NCBI RefSeq assembly: GCF_001957125.1
Contig: NZ_MPHJ01000001.1
Coordinates: forward strand, 280,831 to 344,830
From: Shewanella sp. UCD-KL12
GTDB lineage: Bacteria > Pseudomonadota > Gammaproteobacteria > Enterobacterales > Shewanellaceae
Direction: 5' to 3'
DNA: 64,000 nucleotides
In this document: one piece after another, positions 8,947 to 18,171 of the stretch
Layout of the letters: the number at the start of each line of letters is the position of its first letter
How positions within the stretch are numbered: the first letter of the stretch is position 1
The notes under the pieces: generated by a model
Database searches by the model: none
Told to the model about the DNA's origin: nothing
What the model saw: the letters and a program-made list of their open reading frames with translations, nothing else
Program-made: the position numbers and the translations under genes

Positions 8947-9309
8947 TTATGCGGCGTAGTTTTCTTCTAACTCATCTTCAAGCGGAGCTTCAATTACCTC
9001 CTCCTCTCTTTTCAGCGAGGTATGACGCTGTGATTCACCTTTATGTGTCAGACGATTGAGTTGTTTTTCAAGCTTTTGCCCCATGGCATTAATTGCTGAA
9101 TAGAGATCCTCATGCTTTGCTTGCGCGAAGAGTTTGTGATTTGGGATACCAACAGCGGCTTCAATTTTAAACTGCTGCTTCTCCTGAATAATGATCACAT
9201 GAGGGTTAATGAGCTGTACATCGTGTCTAGAAAGCTTCTCTAACCTAGCTTCTATACGTTCGCGAATGAGTGGAGTAACTTCAAGGTGTTTGCTGGTAAT
9301 CTTTGTCAT
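8947..9309 (-). CDS. hpf: Ribosome hibernation promoting factor / RaiA family
   Basis: Binds the 30S subunit in the stationary phase, blocking the tRNA and mRNA sites and preserving ribosomes. The 120 residues match short-type HPF/RaiA. The start MTKITSKHLEVTPLIRERIE, the KLSRHDVQLINPHVII strand and the later EDLYSAINAMGQKLEKQLNR helix are typical of the fold. The C-terminal tail is acidic (EEEVIEAPLEDELEENYAA), as in RaiA (YfiA) more than in the 95-residue Hpf. A CRP-like palindrome at 9367-9382 lies about 58 bp upstream, which fits growth-phase control. It appears to be a single-gene unit. Confidence 0.9.
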   Translation of the reverse strand: MTKITSKHLEVTPLIRERIEARLEKLSRHDVQLINPHVIIIQEKQQFKIEAAVGIPNHKLFAQAKHEDLYSAINAMGQKLEKQLNRLTHKGESQRHTSLKREEEVIEAPLEDELEENYAA

Positions 9310-9366
9310 ATATTGAACCTTTTGTTGTTTCCTTGAATTCAGACTACCAACCTCAGCGACGAAAGT

Positions 9367-9382
9367 CGTGATCTAAATCACG
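9367..9382 (-). promoter_or_regulatory. CRP-like palindrome before hpf
   Basis: CGTGATCTAAATCACG is a nearly perfect palindrome with the CRP layout TGTGA-N6-TCACA, matching 8 of 10 core bases. It lies in the 303-bp gap between hpf and the cytochrome b gene, which otherwise holds only promoter-type sequence. Either divergent gene could use it; distance favours hpf. Confidence 0.5.
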
Positions 9383-9612
9383 TTTTTAAGCCTATTTCTT
9401 GCTGTTCGTGCTTAATTTGATCACTTAGACACTTTTGCGTAAATCCCTCCAAATAGTGCTTGAAAACTTATTAAAACAGGCTCATATTTGAATGGATAAA
9501 TTTGGTTACGCTTCAAAACTTGCCTCGCAAATCCTCTTCTAATATCATCGTTAACACATCCTTTTTAGCATCTACTTCGATGCTTAGCTGTTAGGTTTCT
9601 ATTAGGTAAAAC

Positions 9613-10281
9613 ATGAATCATAAAATTAAAGTCTGGGATTTTCCTACTAGAGTATTCCATTGGGGGATGATAGGTCTTTTGGCGGGGTTATGGTGGTCAG
9701 CTGATGCCGGAGAGTTAGTGTGGCATCAAGTGCTAGCATATTCGCTAATGGTATTGATTGTGTTTCGTATCATCTGGGGGTTGGTGGGAAGTGATACCGC
9801 TAAGTTCACGCATTTTATCAAGCATCCGAAAACGGTATTGCAGTATGTCGCGAGTATTAGACGTCACGGTGTTTCTCCTAGCGTTGGCCATAATCCACTT
9901 GGCGGTTATATGGTTATCGCACTGATCGCGATTTTGGCCTTACAGTTAACAACAGGTTTGTTTGCTACCGATGAGATATTTACTGAGGGGCCGCTATTTA
10001 GTTATGTCTCTAATGAAACTGCATTATGGTTAACTTGGCTGCATAAACAGACCTTCAATGGTATTTTGCTATTAGCCTCGATACATATCTTGGCTGTGCT
10101 GGTTCATACAATTAAAGGCGATAAGCTTATCTTACCTATGATCACTGGCTATAAGAGAGTTTCTCAGTTAACGAGCGTGTCCCTGAGTTTTAGATCAATT
10201 TTTGTTGCTATTGCACTATTCTCTGTTTTAGCAATATTGGTCGGTAATTACCTAATTCTTCCAATTGCTCAGATGTTATAG
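9613..10281 (+). CDS. Cytochrome b561-type membrane electron carrier
   Basis: A 222-residue inner-membrane b-type cytochrome that passes electrons between quinone or c-type cytochromes and a partner. The start KVWDFPTRVFHWGMIGLLAG carries the first heme-ligand histidine, and further histidines occur in VWHQVLAYS, WLHKQTFNG and SIHILAVLVHTIKGD, which fits two hemes. Four main membrane spans plus a C-terminal span (about 198-215) are visible. It resembles the Ni/Fe-hydrogenase cytochrome b family. A periplasmic cytochrome c' gene is convergent with it across one terminator, so the two probably act in the same pathway. The partner is inferred. Confidence 0.85.
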   Translation: MNHKIKVWDFPTRVFHWGMIGLLAGLWWSADAGELVWHQVLAYSLMVLIVFRIIWGLVGSDTAKFTHFIKHPKTVLQYVASIRRHGVSPSVGHNPLGGYMVIALIAILALQLTTGLFATDEIFTEGPLFSYVSNETALWLTWLHKQTFNGILLLASIHILAVLVHTIKGDKLILPMITGYKRVSQLTSVSLSFRSIFVAIALFSVLAILVGNYLILPIAQML

Positions 10282-10305
10282 ATGCTACAGCATTTTTGAG
10301 GACAA

Positions 10306-10343
10306 GAAAAAAGGCTATTGTTCGGTAAACAATAGCCTTTTTA
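10306..10343. terminator. Bidirectional terminator between cytochrome b561 and cytochrome c' genes
   Basis: AAAGGCTATTGTT / AACAATAGCCTTT form a long stem with A-run and T-run flanks on either side. Confidence 0.8.
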
Positions 10344-10357
10344 TTAACGTCTAAGAA

Positions 10358-10816
10358 TTAATCTTTTTTATAAACGTCATGACAACCTTTACAGCTTTTA
10401 GCTACTTTCATAAAAGCTTGTTGCAATACTTTTCTATCTTCAGATGAAGAGGCTATAGCAAGTGCGGCAGCGTTCTTTTGCAAGGTTTTCATCTGCGCAT
10501 CAAAGTCAGCCTTTTCAGACCAAACTTTAGCAAGTGCTCCAGTATCCCCTTTATCAGAACCCGCTATAAAACCCTCAAGTGGTAACTTTGAAATAGCTGC
10601 TACGTTATCTGCTCGTAATGCAAAAACCTCAGCATCAAAAGGCTTCTTGCCTTTTAACATCGCACCCATATCGCCAAAGTTATAAGCCATTAAGCTGAAA
10701 GCTGATTGGCGGTAATCAATAGCGTGGTCACTGTCTTTAAAGTGTGCTGCAACTGCTGCAGTAGACAATATGCTCGTAGAAACTAATGCTAGAAGGGCTA
10801 CTTTTGCTTTTTTCAT
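10358..10816 (-). CDS. Cytochrome c' (periplasmic)
   Basis: A periplasmic four-helix-bundle c-type cytochrome, associated with binding of NO or CO and protection from nitrosative stress. The start at 10816 is chosen because it gives a standard signal peptide (MKKAKVALLALVSTSILSTA, cleavage after AVA); the open frame extends 16 codons upstream to 10864 without signal-like sequence. The precursor is 152 residues. The C-terminal CKGCH motif (SCKGCHDVYKKD) binds heme, and the preceding helical body with FSLMAYNFGDMGAMLKGK fits PF01322. With hcp-hcr in the same window it may form part of a NO defence set, though that link is inferred. Confidence 0.9.
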   Translation of the reverse strand: MKKAKVALLALVSTSILSTAAVAAHFKDSDHAIDYRQSAFSLMAYNFGDMGAMLKGKKPFDAEVFALRADNVAAISKLPLEGFIAGSDKGDTGALAKVWSEKADFDAQMKTLQKNAAALAIASSSEDRKVLQQAFMKVAKSCKGCHDVYKKD

Positions 10817-10994
10817 TTTATTGCTCTCACGGTTTTTATGATTATGTGATCTGTCTCGAGCCATTGTATTCTTTTTTTGTGTTTTTGATCTACGAAAAAA
10901 CTCAAGGGTTTACATGTAAAGATGCAACAATTTATGACACGATTTGATAATGGTTTGGCTTTTCATGGTTTATTGGTAAACTTCCAGTAATGGT

Positions 10995-11004
10995 GTACTA
11001 GTAC
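10995..11004 (+). promoter_or_regulatory. TrpR operator overlapping the trpR ribosome-binding region
   Basis: GTACTAGTAC is a perfect 10-bp palindrome around the CTAG core that TrpR recognises in its known operators. It ends 10 bases before the trpR ATG, so it fits autorepression. Confidence 0.65.
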
Positions 11005-11014
11005 GAGAGTGTTT

Positions 11015-11293
11015 ATGAGAGCTGAGTGGGGATTAGTTTTAGAGAAAGTGGTTAATCATCATGACCATAATGCATTAATAGAATTGTTTGAACTCTTACT
11101 GACTCAAGATGAGCGAAGTGCTATAGCCAGTCGTTTAAAGGTGTTTCAAGCATTATTGGCTGGGGACTTGAGTCAACGGCAGATCGCACAAGAGTTCCAG
11201 ATCAGTATTGCGACAATTACTCGCTGCTCTAACTATTTAAAGCATATGACACTCGAGCAGCGAGAAAAGATAAAATTACTTATTTTAGAGTAA
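11015..11293 (+). CDS. trpR: Trp operon repressor
   Basis: A dimeric repressor that binds DNA when loaded with L-tryptophan. The start ATG 11015 (MRAEWGLV) has GAGAG upstream; a GTG at 11009 would overlap that site. The protein has 92 residues, a little shorter than E. coli TrpR (108). The core LLTQDERSAIASRLKVFQAL, followed by LSQRQIAQEFQISIATITRC, matches the TrpR tryptophan-binding and helix-turn-helix region. A TrpR-type palindrome lies just upstream. Its stop codon abuts the stop of the convergent gene at 11294. Confidence 0.92.
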   Translation: MRAEWGLVLEKVVNHHDHNALIELFELLLTQDERSAIASRLKVFQALLAGDLSQRQIAQEFQISIATITRCSNYLKHMTLEQREKIKLLILE

Positions 11294-11680
11294 TTAAAAA
11301 TTTGGGTTTTCTTGTGAGCAAGGCGCTGTATGGCGTCTATTTGATGAGCGCCTGATAAGGATATACAGAGAGTAGGTCATCAAGCTAATCGCAATTACGG
11401 GTCCAACACCGGTAGAAAACAGCTTAAATATTACGGTTGCTAATAATAAGTAGGCAAAAGGTAAGTAGTTGTATATTGAAGTCGGAAATTTGCCCGCTTT
11501 ACGCTTTCTAATGGGATCGGTGCGCCTATTTTGAGAGCGCATATTATAAATAGTGGCGCCAATAATATAGACTGTTAACGATGAAACGAGACCGTAGCCT
11601 TGATCTAATAAGAGTAAGCTGACTGTACCTATGGTGATATAACCGATAGGCAAAATCTCATAAATGGGTTTAGTAAGCAT
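11294..11680 (-). CDS. Hypothetical membrane protein with an internal duplication
   Basis: A 128-residue protein with four probable membrane spans, of unknown function. It is built from two similar halves: residues about 4-54 (KPIYEILPIGYITIGTV ... NRRTDP) and about 67-119 (TSIYNYLPFAYLLLATV ... NRRHTAP), each with an IYxxLPxxY start, two hydrophobic stretches and an NRR-T-P basic end. It is convergent with trpR with no spacing between the stop codons. The start ATG at 11680 follows a GGACTG stretch. I do not recognise a family. Confidence 0.75.
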   Translation of the reverse strand: MLTKPIYEILPIGYITIGTVSLLLLDQGYGLVSSLTVYIIGATIYNMRSQNRRTDPIRKRKAGKFPTSIYNYLPFAYLLLATVIFKLFSTGVGPVIAISLMTYSLYILIRRSSNRRHTAPCSQENPNF

Positions 11681-11747
11681 ATTACAGTCCTTTGTTTGAG
11701 CTCAGCGTCATTCCATCGCTGATTGATTATCGTACAGTATAGAGAAC

Positions 11748-11781
11748 AAAACCCTGCTGCACTAGTTAAAATGCAACAGGG
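11748..11781 (-). terminator. Terminator after slyD
   Basis: On the minus strand, CCCTGTTGCA / TGCAGCAGGG form a stem with one mismatch, followed by TTTTG. It lies 52 bp past the slyD stop. Confidence 0.6.
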
Positions 11782-11832
11782 CTAGTATGAAACGCTATTA
11801 GTCACTCATTTTATTAGTGAAAAATAATGATT

Positions 11833-12417
11833 TTAGTGCTTACAACCACAGCCGCCGTTACCGTCACATCCCTCTTTAGCTGGCTGGTCTTCTTTCTCAC
11901 TGCAACAACCACCTTCATGGTTATGCTCGTGATCTGAGCCGCCACAGCTGCCATGTGCATGGATATGGCCATGTGCTATCTCTTCAGCCGTTGCTTCACG
12001 AACTTCAAGCACCTCAACACTGAAGCTCAGTGATTGGCCTGCTAATGGGTGGTTGCCATCAACAACAACAACATCATCTCTTACTTCTTTAACTTGAACA
12101 GGTCGTTGACCCATCTCAGTTTCTGCTATGAAGCGCATACCAGGTACAATATCTTCGATATCACCAAATGCACTTAAAGGAACTTCTTGACGTAGACCGT
12201 CGTGATATGGGCCATAGCCATTATCAGGGTTGACTGTTACTTCTAGCTTATCACCAGCAACTTTACCTTCTAACTCTGACTCAAGGCCTGGGATCATGTT
12301 TTCAGCGCCATGAAGATAGAGCATTGGCTCTGAAGTAAATGAGTCTTCAATTAACTCACCTTTTTCATCAGTTAAACGGTAGTGAATGCTTACAGCGCAG
12401 TGTTGGGTGATTTTCAT
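11833..12417 (-). CDS. slyD: FKBP-type peptidyl-prolyl isomerase / metallochaperone
   Basis: A cytoplasmic prolyl isomerase, chaperone and nickel-binding protein. The 194 residues hold an FKBP domain split by an insert-in-flap domain (IPGLESELEGKVAGDKLEVTV, then NPDNGYGPYHDGLRQEV, then VVVDGNHPLAGQSLSFSVEV), followed by a tail rich in histidine, cysteine and glycine (from about residue 148) that would bind metal ions. The domain order and metal-binding tail identify SlyD over the shorter FkpB, which is also present in this window. It appears to be monocistronic. Confidence 0.93.
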   Translation of the reverse strand: MKITQHCAVSIHYRLTDEKGELIEDSFTSEPMLYLHGAENMIPGLESELEGKVAGDKLEVTVNPDNGYGPYHDGLRQEVPLSAFGDIEDIVPGMRFIAETEMGQRPVQVKEVRDDVVVVDGNHPLAGQSLSFSVEVLEVREATAEEIAHGHIHAHGSCGGSDHEHNHEGGCCSEKEDQPAKEGCDGNGGCGCKH

Positions 12418-12965
12418 ATCGCCTCCAGTTCAGAATGTGCGCGCATTTTAGCTTGCTTTTAACCCGTTGGCGATGACTTGAATCACCTAATGCCTATATA
12501 TATGTTCAATACTAGAAGTAAGGCAAAGTACTCGAGGTAGGGGATGAGAGGCTATAAGTATCAATTGTGAATAATTAGTTATATTAAATGAAAAAAAAGT
12601 CACAGGCGCTCTAAAGAGGTTTAAAAAAGCAATAGTGACAGTTTTAGGCTATAGGTGAACATTAGCTAACATAATTGTTATTTAAGCAGGTTTAGTGAAA
12701 GCGTGTTATCTTCAGTATTAATAATATATTAAATTACAAAGGCATACTGAAATGCTTACGTTTGCGTAAACGGCATATATATTTTCTTTGTGGGGCCGTT
12801 ATGACTGATGTCTAAGGGTAAAGTTAGATAACTAATAGGTACTATTAAAGATCAGCAGCAAGCTGAAGTTTCTGGATGAACTTAACAATAAGGGGTTGAC
12901 ATCCCCATAGAAAAAAAGCAATTCTGTAGTCACAGATTTTAATATTTCTTAGAAGAGTCCTTTTA
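12418..12965 (+). other. Intergenic region upstream of the thr leader
   Basis: 548 bp without a gene. The left part is the divergent slyD promoter region; the right part must hold the thr promoter. AT-rich text near 12710-12790 is compatible with promoter elements, but no single -35/-10 pair stands out. No RNA gene or repeat was recognised. Confidence 0.5.
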
Positions 12966-13037
12966 ATGCATAGCCTTAATAGTGTTGTAACCACCATTAT
13001 TACAACCACCACGATTATTATCGTGGGGGCCGGCTAA
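12966..13037 (+). CDS. thrL: thr operon leader peptide
   Basis: A 23-residue ORF, MHSLNSVVTTIITTTTIIIV followed by GAG and a stop. Six Thr and six Ile codons are packed into residues 9-19, the hallmark of threonine/isoleucine-controlled attenuation. An intrinsic terminator at 13064-13096 and thrA at 13129 follow directly. Stalling at Thr or Ile codons when the charged tRNAs are scarce would prevent the terminator from forming. Confidence 0.93.
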   Translation: MHSLNSVVTTIITTTTIIIVGAG

Positions 13038-13063
13038 GCATACTCTAAAAGAATGTAAACAAT

Positions 13064-13096
13064 AGCCCGCTCCCACACCAAGGAGCGGGCTTTTTT
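13064..13096 (+). terminator. thr operon attenuator
   Basis: AGCCCGCTCC / GGAGCGGGCT form a 10-bp GC-rich stem followed by six T residues, between thrL and thrA. Confidence 0.9.
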
Positions 13097-13128
13097 GTTT
13101 CTAAGGTAGCGTGGTACAAGGAGAAGAT

Positions 13129-15594
13129 ATGAAAGTAATGAAGTTTGGTGGTACCTCGCTGGCCAATTGGCAACGATTTAATACTGCTGCTGATATCGTT
13201 GTAGATACCGCAAAGTCAGAGCAGGTAGCCGTGGTGCTTTCTGCACCAGCTACTGTGACTAATGGTTTACTAGAGATGGTAGATGTTGCTGTATCGGGCG
13301 GAGATTTTAAGCCAGTTTTAGCTAATGTTGAATCGGTTTTCAACCGCTTATATCAAGATGCAGCCTCTGTATTACAGGCGGATCAAGTGGCTCCTCTAAT
13401 GGCTACTTTATCTGAGCAGTTGAGTTTTTGGGGAAACAAGCTACTTGGAATTAGCTTACTTAAAGAGTGTCCTGATTTCGTTCGAGCTGAAATATTAGTT
13501 GGCGGGGAGAAGCTCTCTTCTGCGTTAATGGTTCAGTTGATGGAAGCGAAAGGCCATAGTGCTAAGCAGTTTGTGCCGCAAACACTTTTCCTTGGTGCAG
13601 GCGATCCACTGGAGTCATTAGTTGATATAGAGTCAAGTAAGGCACGTTTTAGCCAAGTCGCACTTAAGGATTATCAAGTCTGGGTGATGCCAGGTTTCAC
13701 CGCCGGTGATAAAGAGGGGCGCACGGTAACGCTTGGTCGTAATGGCTCTGATTACTCGGCGGCAGTATTATCAGCCTGTATTGATGCCAGTTGCTGTGAG
13801 ATCTGGACTGATGTAGATGGTGTTTATAATACCGACCCTAGAGTGGTTAGTGATGCTAAACTACTTTCTCAGTTAAGCTACCAAGAGGCGATGGAACTCT
13901 CCTACTTTGGTGCTAAAGTTCTGCATCCCAAAACGATATCACCCATCGCTCAATATCATATCCCATGCTACATCAGAAACAGCTTCAATCCTCAAGCACC
14001 GGGAACATTAGTTTCTAATGAGGCTGATCAGAGTGGCTTAAATGTTAAAGCTATCTCAAACCTTGATGATCAAACAATGTTTGATATTTCAGGCCCTGGT
14101 ATGAAAGGCATGGTTGGCATGGCTAGCCGCACTTTAGGGGCTATTTCACGTGCCGGGATCTCTATCTCACTAATTACCCAAAGCTCCTCTGAATACAGCA
14201 TTAGTTTCTGTATTAATACGCTTGATGCCGATAAGGCCAAGTCAGCATTAGAGCTTGAGTTTGAACTTGAGCTTAAAAGTGACATCCTTGAACCTATTGA
14301 GATGCGCCATAATTTAGCTATTGTCTCGTTAATCGGTGATGGTATGCGTACTCACAAAGGTGTTGCGGGTAAATTCTTCCAGGCACTCGCACAAGCTACT
14401 GTTAATATTATTGCTATTGCTCAAGGTTCATCAGAGCGCTCTATCTCGACGGTTATTGAGCAGCGTAAAACTAAGCATGCCATATCGGCCTGCCATCAGA
14501 GTTTCTTTGATGTACAGCATTACCTAGATGTTTTCCTTGTCGGTAGCGGCAACGTTGGCGCAGGGCTTCTAGAGCAGATTAAGCAACAAACTGAGATGCT
14601 TAAGCAGGAGCACATCAGTATCAGAGTATGTGGTATCGCGAACTCTCGTCATATGTTACTCGATGCTAAAGGGGTTGAACTGGATAAGTGGCAAGGCTTG
14701 TTGTCAGATTGTCAGGTGGAGTGTGATCTCCCATTGATGCTTAAGTGGGCCAAAGAGCAGCAGCTTTTAAACCCAGTACTGGTCGATTGTACTTCGAGTG
14801 AGCATGTTTCAGATCGCTATGTTGATGTAATGAATGCAGGTCTGCATGTCGTAACTCCTAATAAGAAAGCTAACACCCGTGACATCGCCTATTACCGAAA
14901 ACTTCGTGAAACAGCACTGAAGCAACGTCGACAGTTTTTGTATGAAACCACTGTTGGGGCTGGTTTACCAGTTATTGATAATCTCAAAAAACTGTTATTT
15001 GCAGGTGATAAGCTGCTTAAATTTAACGGTATTCTATCAGGCTCTCTCTCCTACATTTTCGGCATGCTTGATGAAGGAATGACGCTTTCACAGGCAACTG
15101 CAATCGCAAGAGATAAGTGTTTTACAGAACCTGATCCTCGTGACGATCTTAGCGGTATGGATGTGGCGAGAAAGGTGCTTATTCTGGCCCGAGAAGTTGG
15201 ACTAGAGCTTGAATTATCAGATATCTCTATTGAGTCTGTTCTGCCTGATAGTTTTGATGCAAGTGGCGATGTTGAAACATTTATGGCTAACCTTCCTCAA
15301 CTAGATCAGCATATTGCACAGTGGGTTGAGAAAGCGCGTAGCGAAGGGAAAGTCCTTAGATATGTCGGCCAGATTGATGATGAAGGCTGCAGAGTCAAGA
15401 TTGCAGAAGTTGATGCACAAGACCCACTCTATAGTGTGAAAGGGGGCGAGAATGCATTGGCCTTCTACAGCCGTTATTATCAGCCGATTCCATTCGTATT
15501 AAGAGGCTATGGCGCCGGAACTGATGTTACTGCAGCGGGAGCGTTTGCAGATTTGCTAAGAACACTGAACTGGACGCGGGAGATGAGCGCATGA
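13129..15594 (+). CDS. thrA: Bifunctional aspartokinase I / homoserine dehydrogenase I
   Basis: Catalyses the first and third steps from aspartate to threonine. The start ATG 13129 ([14 protein letters not shown]) is set by AAGGAGA just upstream; an in-frame GTG at 13111 is less likely. The 821 residues match ThrA. Aspartokinase covers about 1-290 ([30 protein letters not shown]), tandem ACT domains about 310-460 ([19 protein letters not shown]), and homoserine dehydrogenase about 465-815 ([39 protein letters not shown]). First gene of thrABC, controlled by the thrL attenuator. Confidence 0.97.
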   Translation: MKVMKFGGTSLANWQRFNTAADIVVDTAKSEQVAVVLSAPATVTNGLLEMVDVAVSGGDFKPVLANVESVFNRLYQDAASVLQADQVAPLMATLSEQLSFWGNKLLGISLLKECPDFVRAEILVGGEKLSSALMVQLMEAKGHSAKQFVPQTLFLGAGDPLESLVDIESSKARFSQVALKDYQVWVMPGFTAGDKEGRTVTLGRNGSDYSAAVLSACIDASCCEIWTDVDGVYNTDPRVVSDAKLLSQLSYQEAMELSYFGAKVLHPKTISPIAQYHIPCYIRNSFNPQAPGTLVSNEADQSGLNVKAISNLDDQTMFDISGPGMKGMVGMASRTLGAISRAGISISLITQSSSEYSISFCINTLDADKAKSALELEFELELKSDILEPIEMRHNLAIVSLIGDGMRTHKGVAGKFFQALAQATVNIIAIAQGSSERSISTVIEQRKTKHAISACHQSFFDVQHYLDVFLVGSGNVGAGLLEQIKQQTEMLKQEHISIRVCGIANSRHMLLDAKGVELDKWQGLLSDCQVECDLPLMLKWAKEQQLLNPVLVDCTSSEHVSDRYVDVMNAGLHVVTPNKKANTRDIAYYRKLRETALKQRRQFLYETTVGAGLPVIDNLKKLLFAGDKLLKFNGILSGSLSYIFGMLDEGMTLSQATAIARDKCFTEPDPRDDLSGMDVARKVLILAREVGLELELSDISIESVLPDSFDASGDVETFMANLPQLDQHIAQWVEKARSEGKVLRYVGQIDDEGCRVKIAEVDAQDPLYSVKGGENALAFYSRYYQPIPFVLRGYGAGTDVTAAGAFADLLRTLNWTREMSA

Positions 15595-15637
15595 GTTTGA
15601 ATGTTTATTGTGTTGCCCCGGTTATAGGAGCTTTTGT

Positions 15638-16579
15638 ATGAGCGTAACAGTTTACGCACCAGCATCAATGGGAAATGTCGGTGTTGGCTTTGATCTACTT
15701 GGTGGAGCTTTAGCACCGATTGATGGTAGTTTGCTTGGCGATAGAGTCTCAATTAAAGCGGCTAAAGCGGGGATCGCTCTTGCGCTTGATGGGCGCTGGG
15801 CTGACAAGCTTCCCCAGAACCCTCAAGAGAATATTGTTTTTCAATGTGCTGAGTTTTTTCTACAGCAACTAGGTAGAGATGACGGTGTCGAGCTACTTTT
15901 AGAGAAAAACCTGCCAGTAGGCAGTGGCTTGGGCTCAAGTGCTAGCTCAGTCGTTGCGGCGCTCTATGCATTAAATGAACACTTTGGCTCTCCCTATGAT
16001 CAGCAAGCATTACTTAGATTGATGGGAGAGTTTGAGGGCAAGATAAGTGGGTCAATTCATTATGATAACGTCGCTCCTTGCTACTTAGGCGGTATGCAGT
16101 TGATGTTAGATACGCCTGCAAAAGTATGTGATGCTATTCCAACTTTTGATGAGTGGTACTGGGTGGTTGCTTATCCTGGTATCTCACTTTCTACCGCTAA
16201 AATGCGTGCTTTACTGCCAGAGCAATATGATAAGTCTACTGCAATCGACTTTGGCCGTTATTTAAGTGCTTTCGTACATGCTTCCTATCAACAAGATGCA
16301 TCAATGGCCATCGCAGTCTTAAAAGATGTGCTTGCAGAGCCTTATCGTGCTGGTGCTATCCCTGGTTATGAGGCATCTCGAGCAGCCTTGTCACAAATTG
16401 GTATGTTAACGACAGGTATATCTGGTAGCGGCCCTACACTTTTTTCAGTTACCGATAACTTAGAAACTGCGCAAAAGGCGCAAGCTTGGTTGCAGAAGAA
16501 CTATGTAGAAGCGGGCAAAGGGTTTTCTCATATCTGTAAAATCGATACCCAAGGGACTCGCAGAACTGATTTAGTTTAA
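15638..16579 (+). CDS. thrB: Homoserine kinase
   Basis: Phosphorylates L-homoserine with ATP; a GHMP-family kinase. The start ATG 15638 (MSVTVYAPASMGNVGVGFDL) has TAGGAG upstream; an in-frame TTG at 15608 would add ten atypical residues. The 313 residues match the family. The ATP-binding loop LPVGSGLGSSASSVVAAL is near residue 85, and the C-terminal GHMP motif ISGSGPTLFSV is near residue 268. It lies 43 bp after thrA and 34 bp before thrC in one operon. Confidence 0.96.
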   Translation: MSVTVYAPASMGNVGVGFDLLGGALAPIDGSLLGDRVSIKAAKAGIALALDGRWADKLPQNPQENIVFQCAEFFLQQLGRDDGVELLLEKNLPVGSGLGSSASSVVAALYALNEHFGSPYDQQALLRLMGEFEGKISGSIHYDNVAPCYLGGMQLMLDTPAKVCDAIPTFDEWYWVVAYPGISLSTAKMRALLPEQYDKSTAIDFGRYLSAFVHASYQQDASMAIAVLKDVLAEPYRAGAIPGYEASRAALSQIGMLTTGISGSGPTLFSVTDNLETAQKAQAWLQKNYVEAGKGFSHICKIDTQGTRRTDLV

Positions 16580-16613
16580 TTATTGATAAGATTTAGAATT
16601 AAGGTTACCGATT

Positions 16614-17894
16614 ATGGAATTGTACAATTTAAAGCATCCGTCACAGGTTGTAGGTTTTACAGAGGCGTTAAAGCTTGGACTTGGAAAAGATAGAGGGCTA
16701 TTTTTCCCAACCTCTATTCCTGTACTCGAAGATATAGACTCTCTACTGGCGCTGCCATTTGTAGAGCGTAGCAAGAAAGTGTTGGGTGCATGGTTGGCTG
16801 ATGAGATAGGCCAAGAACGAGTCGATGCGCTTGTTGAAAAAGCATTTAACTTTGATCTTGTTGTAGAGAAAGCGGATGAAAATAGGCATTGTTTAGAGCT
16901 ATTTCATGGTCCGACATTAGCTTTCAAGGATTTCGGCGCTCGCTTTATGGCTCAGTGTTTAAATGCTTTAGCGTCTGATGAAAAAATCAATATTTTGACT
17001 GCGACATCTGGAGATACAGGCGCTGCTGTTGCTGATGCCTTCTTTGGATTAGATAAGATCAAGGTGGTGGTTCTTTATCCGAAAGGTAAGATCAGTCTGC
17101 TGCAAGAGAAGATGTTCACCACACTAGGCGATAATATTCATACTGTTGCTGTTGAGTCAGATTTTGATGCCTGTCAGTCGTTAGTTAAGCAAGCTTTTGA
17201 AGATAGTGATGTACGTGATGGATTACATCTAAATTCAGCTAACTCAATTAATATCAGCCGCTTACTTGCTCAAATCTGTTATTACTTTGAAGCTGTTGCT
17301 CAATTTAAGCGCCAGCATAACCAAGACCCTGTGATCTCTGTGCCAAGTGGTAACTTCGGTAACTTAACTGCTGGTTTATTTGCTAAAGCTATGGGGCTGC
17401 CTGTTAAGCGTTTCATTGCTGCAACTAATAGTAATGACACAGTGCCAAGATATTTAGCGCAAGGCGATTGGCTACCTCATCAAACAGTCGCAACAATGTC
17501 GAATGCGATGGATGTTGCTGAGCCAAGTAACTGGCCGCGAGTAGAAGCAATTGTTGATAAGATGGGCTGGTCTCTGTCTGACATCACAGGTGTAGCGATA
17601 TCAGAGTCTGACACATCAGCAGCACTTTCTGATTTAAATGAAGCAGGCTATCTCTCAGAGCCACACGCTGCAATCGCAGCTCAGGCTTTGACCCTAAATA
17701 TGTCAGGTGATGAGAAGGGGATCTTCCTCGGTACTGCTCATCCTGCTAAATTTAAAGATGTGGTAGATAGAGAGCTCAATGTTGAGCTACCACTGCCAGA
17801 GGCTTTGGCTGCAGTTGATAACAAAGCCATTTTGTCAGTGACCTTAGCTGATGATTTTAGTGCACTGAAGGAGCACTTGTTTAAAGTGTTATAA
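16614..17894 (+). CDS. thrC: Threonine synthase
   Basis: A PLP enzyme that converts O-phosphohomoserine to threonine, completing thrABC. The 426 residues match the ~430-residue proteobacterial class. The PLP lysine lies in GPTLAFKDFGARF (about residue 103), phosphate-binding TATSGDTGAAVADAF follows, and VPSGNFGNLTAGL occurs near residue 243. A terminator lies 29 bp downstream. Confidence 0.97.
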   Translation: MELYNLKHPSQVVGFTEALKLGLGKDRGLFFPTSIPVLEDIDSLLALPFVERSKKVLGAWLADEIGQERVDALVEKAFNFDLVVEKADENRHCLELFHGPTLAFKDFGARFMAQCLNALASDEKINILTATSGDTGAAVADAFFGLDKIKVVVLYPKGKISLLQEKMFTTLGDNIHTVAVESDFDACQSLVKQAFEDSDVRDGLHLNSANSINISRLLAQICYYFEAVAQFKRQHNQDPVISVPSGNFGNLTAGLFAKAMGLPVKRFIAATNSNDTVPRYLAQGDWLPHQTVATMSNAMDVAEPSNWPRVEAIVDKMGWSLSDITGVAISESDTSAALSDLNEAGYLSEPHAAIAAQALTLNMSGDEKGIFLGTAHPAKFKDVVDRELNVELPLPEALAAVDNKAILSVTLADDFSALKEHLFKVL

Positions 17895-17923
17895 AGAGGC
17901 TGCAGTGTCATAAGCTTAATTGT

Positions 17924-17950
17924 AAAAGAGGAGGTAACTCCTCTTTTTTT
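17924..17950 (+). terminator. thr operon terminator
   Basis: AAAAGAGGAG / CTCCTCTTTT hairpin with a 4-base loop and a long T-run. Confidence 0.8.
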
Positions 17951-18097
17951 ATTTTGATTTAAATAGCACCATGTATGTAACAAGTGTCATCTTTATCGTG
18001 GTATGTATTCTCTATGTTGCTTTTACGCTGCGTTAGGTGAATTGCTTTGTAGGTAGTAACGTGTGTAACCGCTTGTATCAACCCTGACTTTCACAAG

Positions 18098-18111
18098 GTG
18101 ATCTTGATCAC
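18098..18111 (+). promoter_or_regulatory. CRP-like palindrome upstream of the small lipoprotein gene
   Basis: GTGATCTTGATCAC is a perfect palindrome, and with flanks (GGTGA-TCTTGA-TCACG) it matches 8 of 10 CRP core bases. It is centred 67 bp before the start codon at 18172, a common activator position. Confidence 0.45.
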
Positions 18112-18171
18112 GCTTTTTGGCGGCGATTTTTTATATCTTGCGCCACACTCTATCGAAAAGGTTCACGTGCG

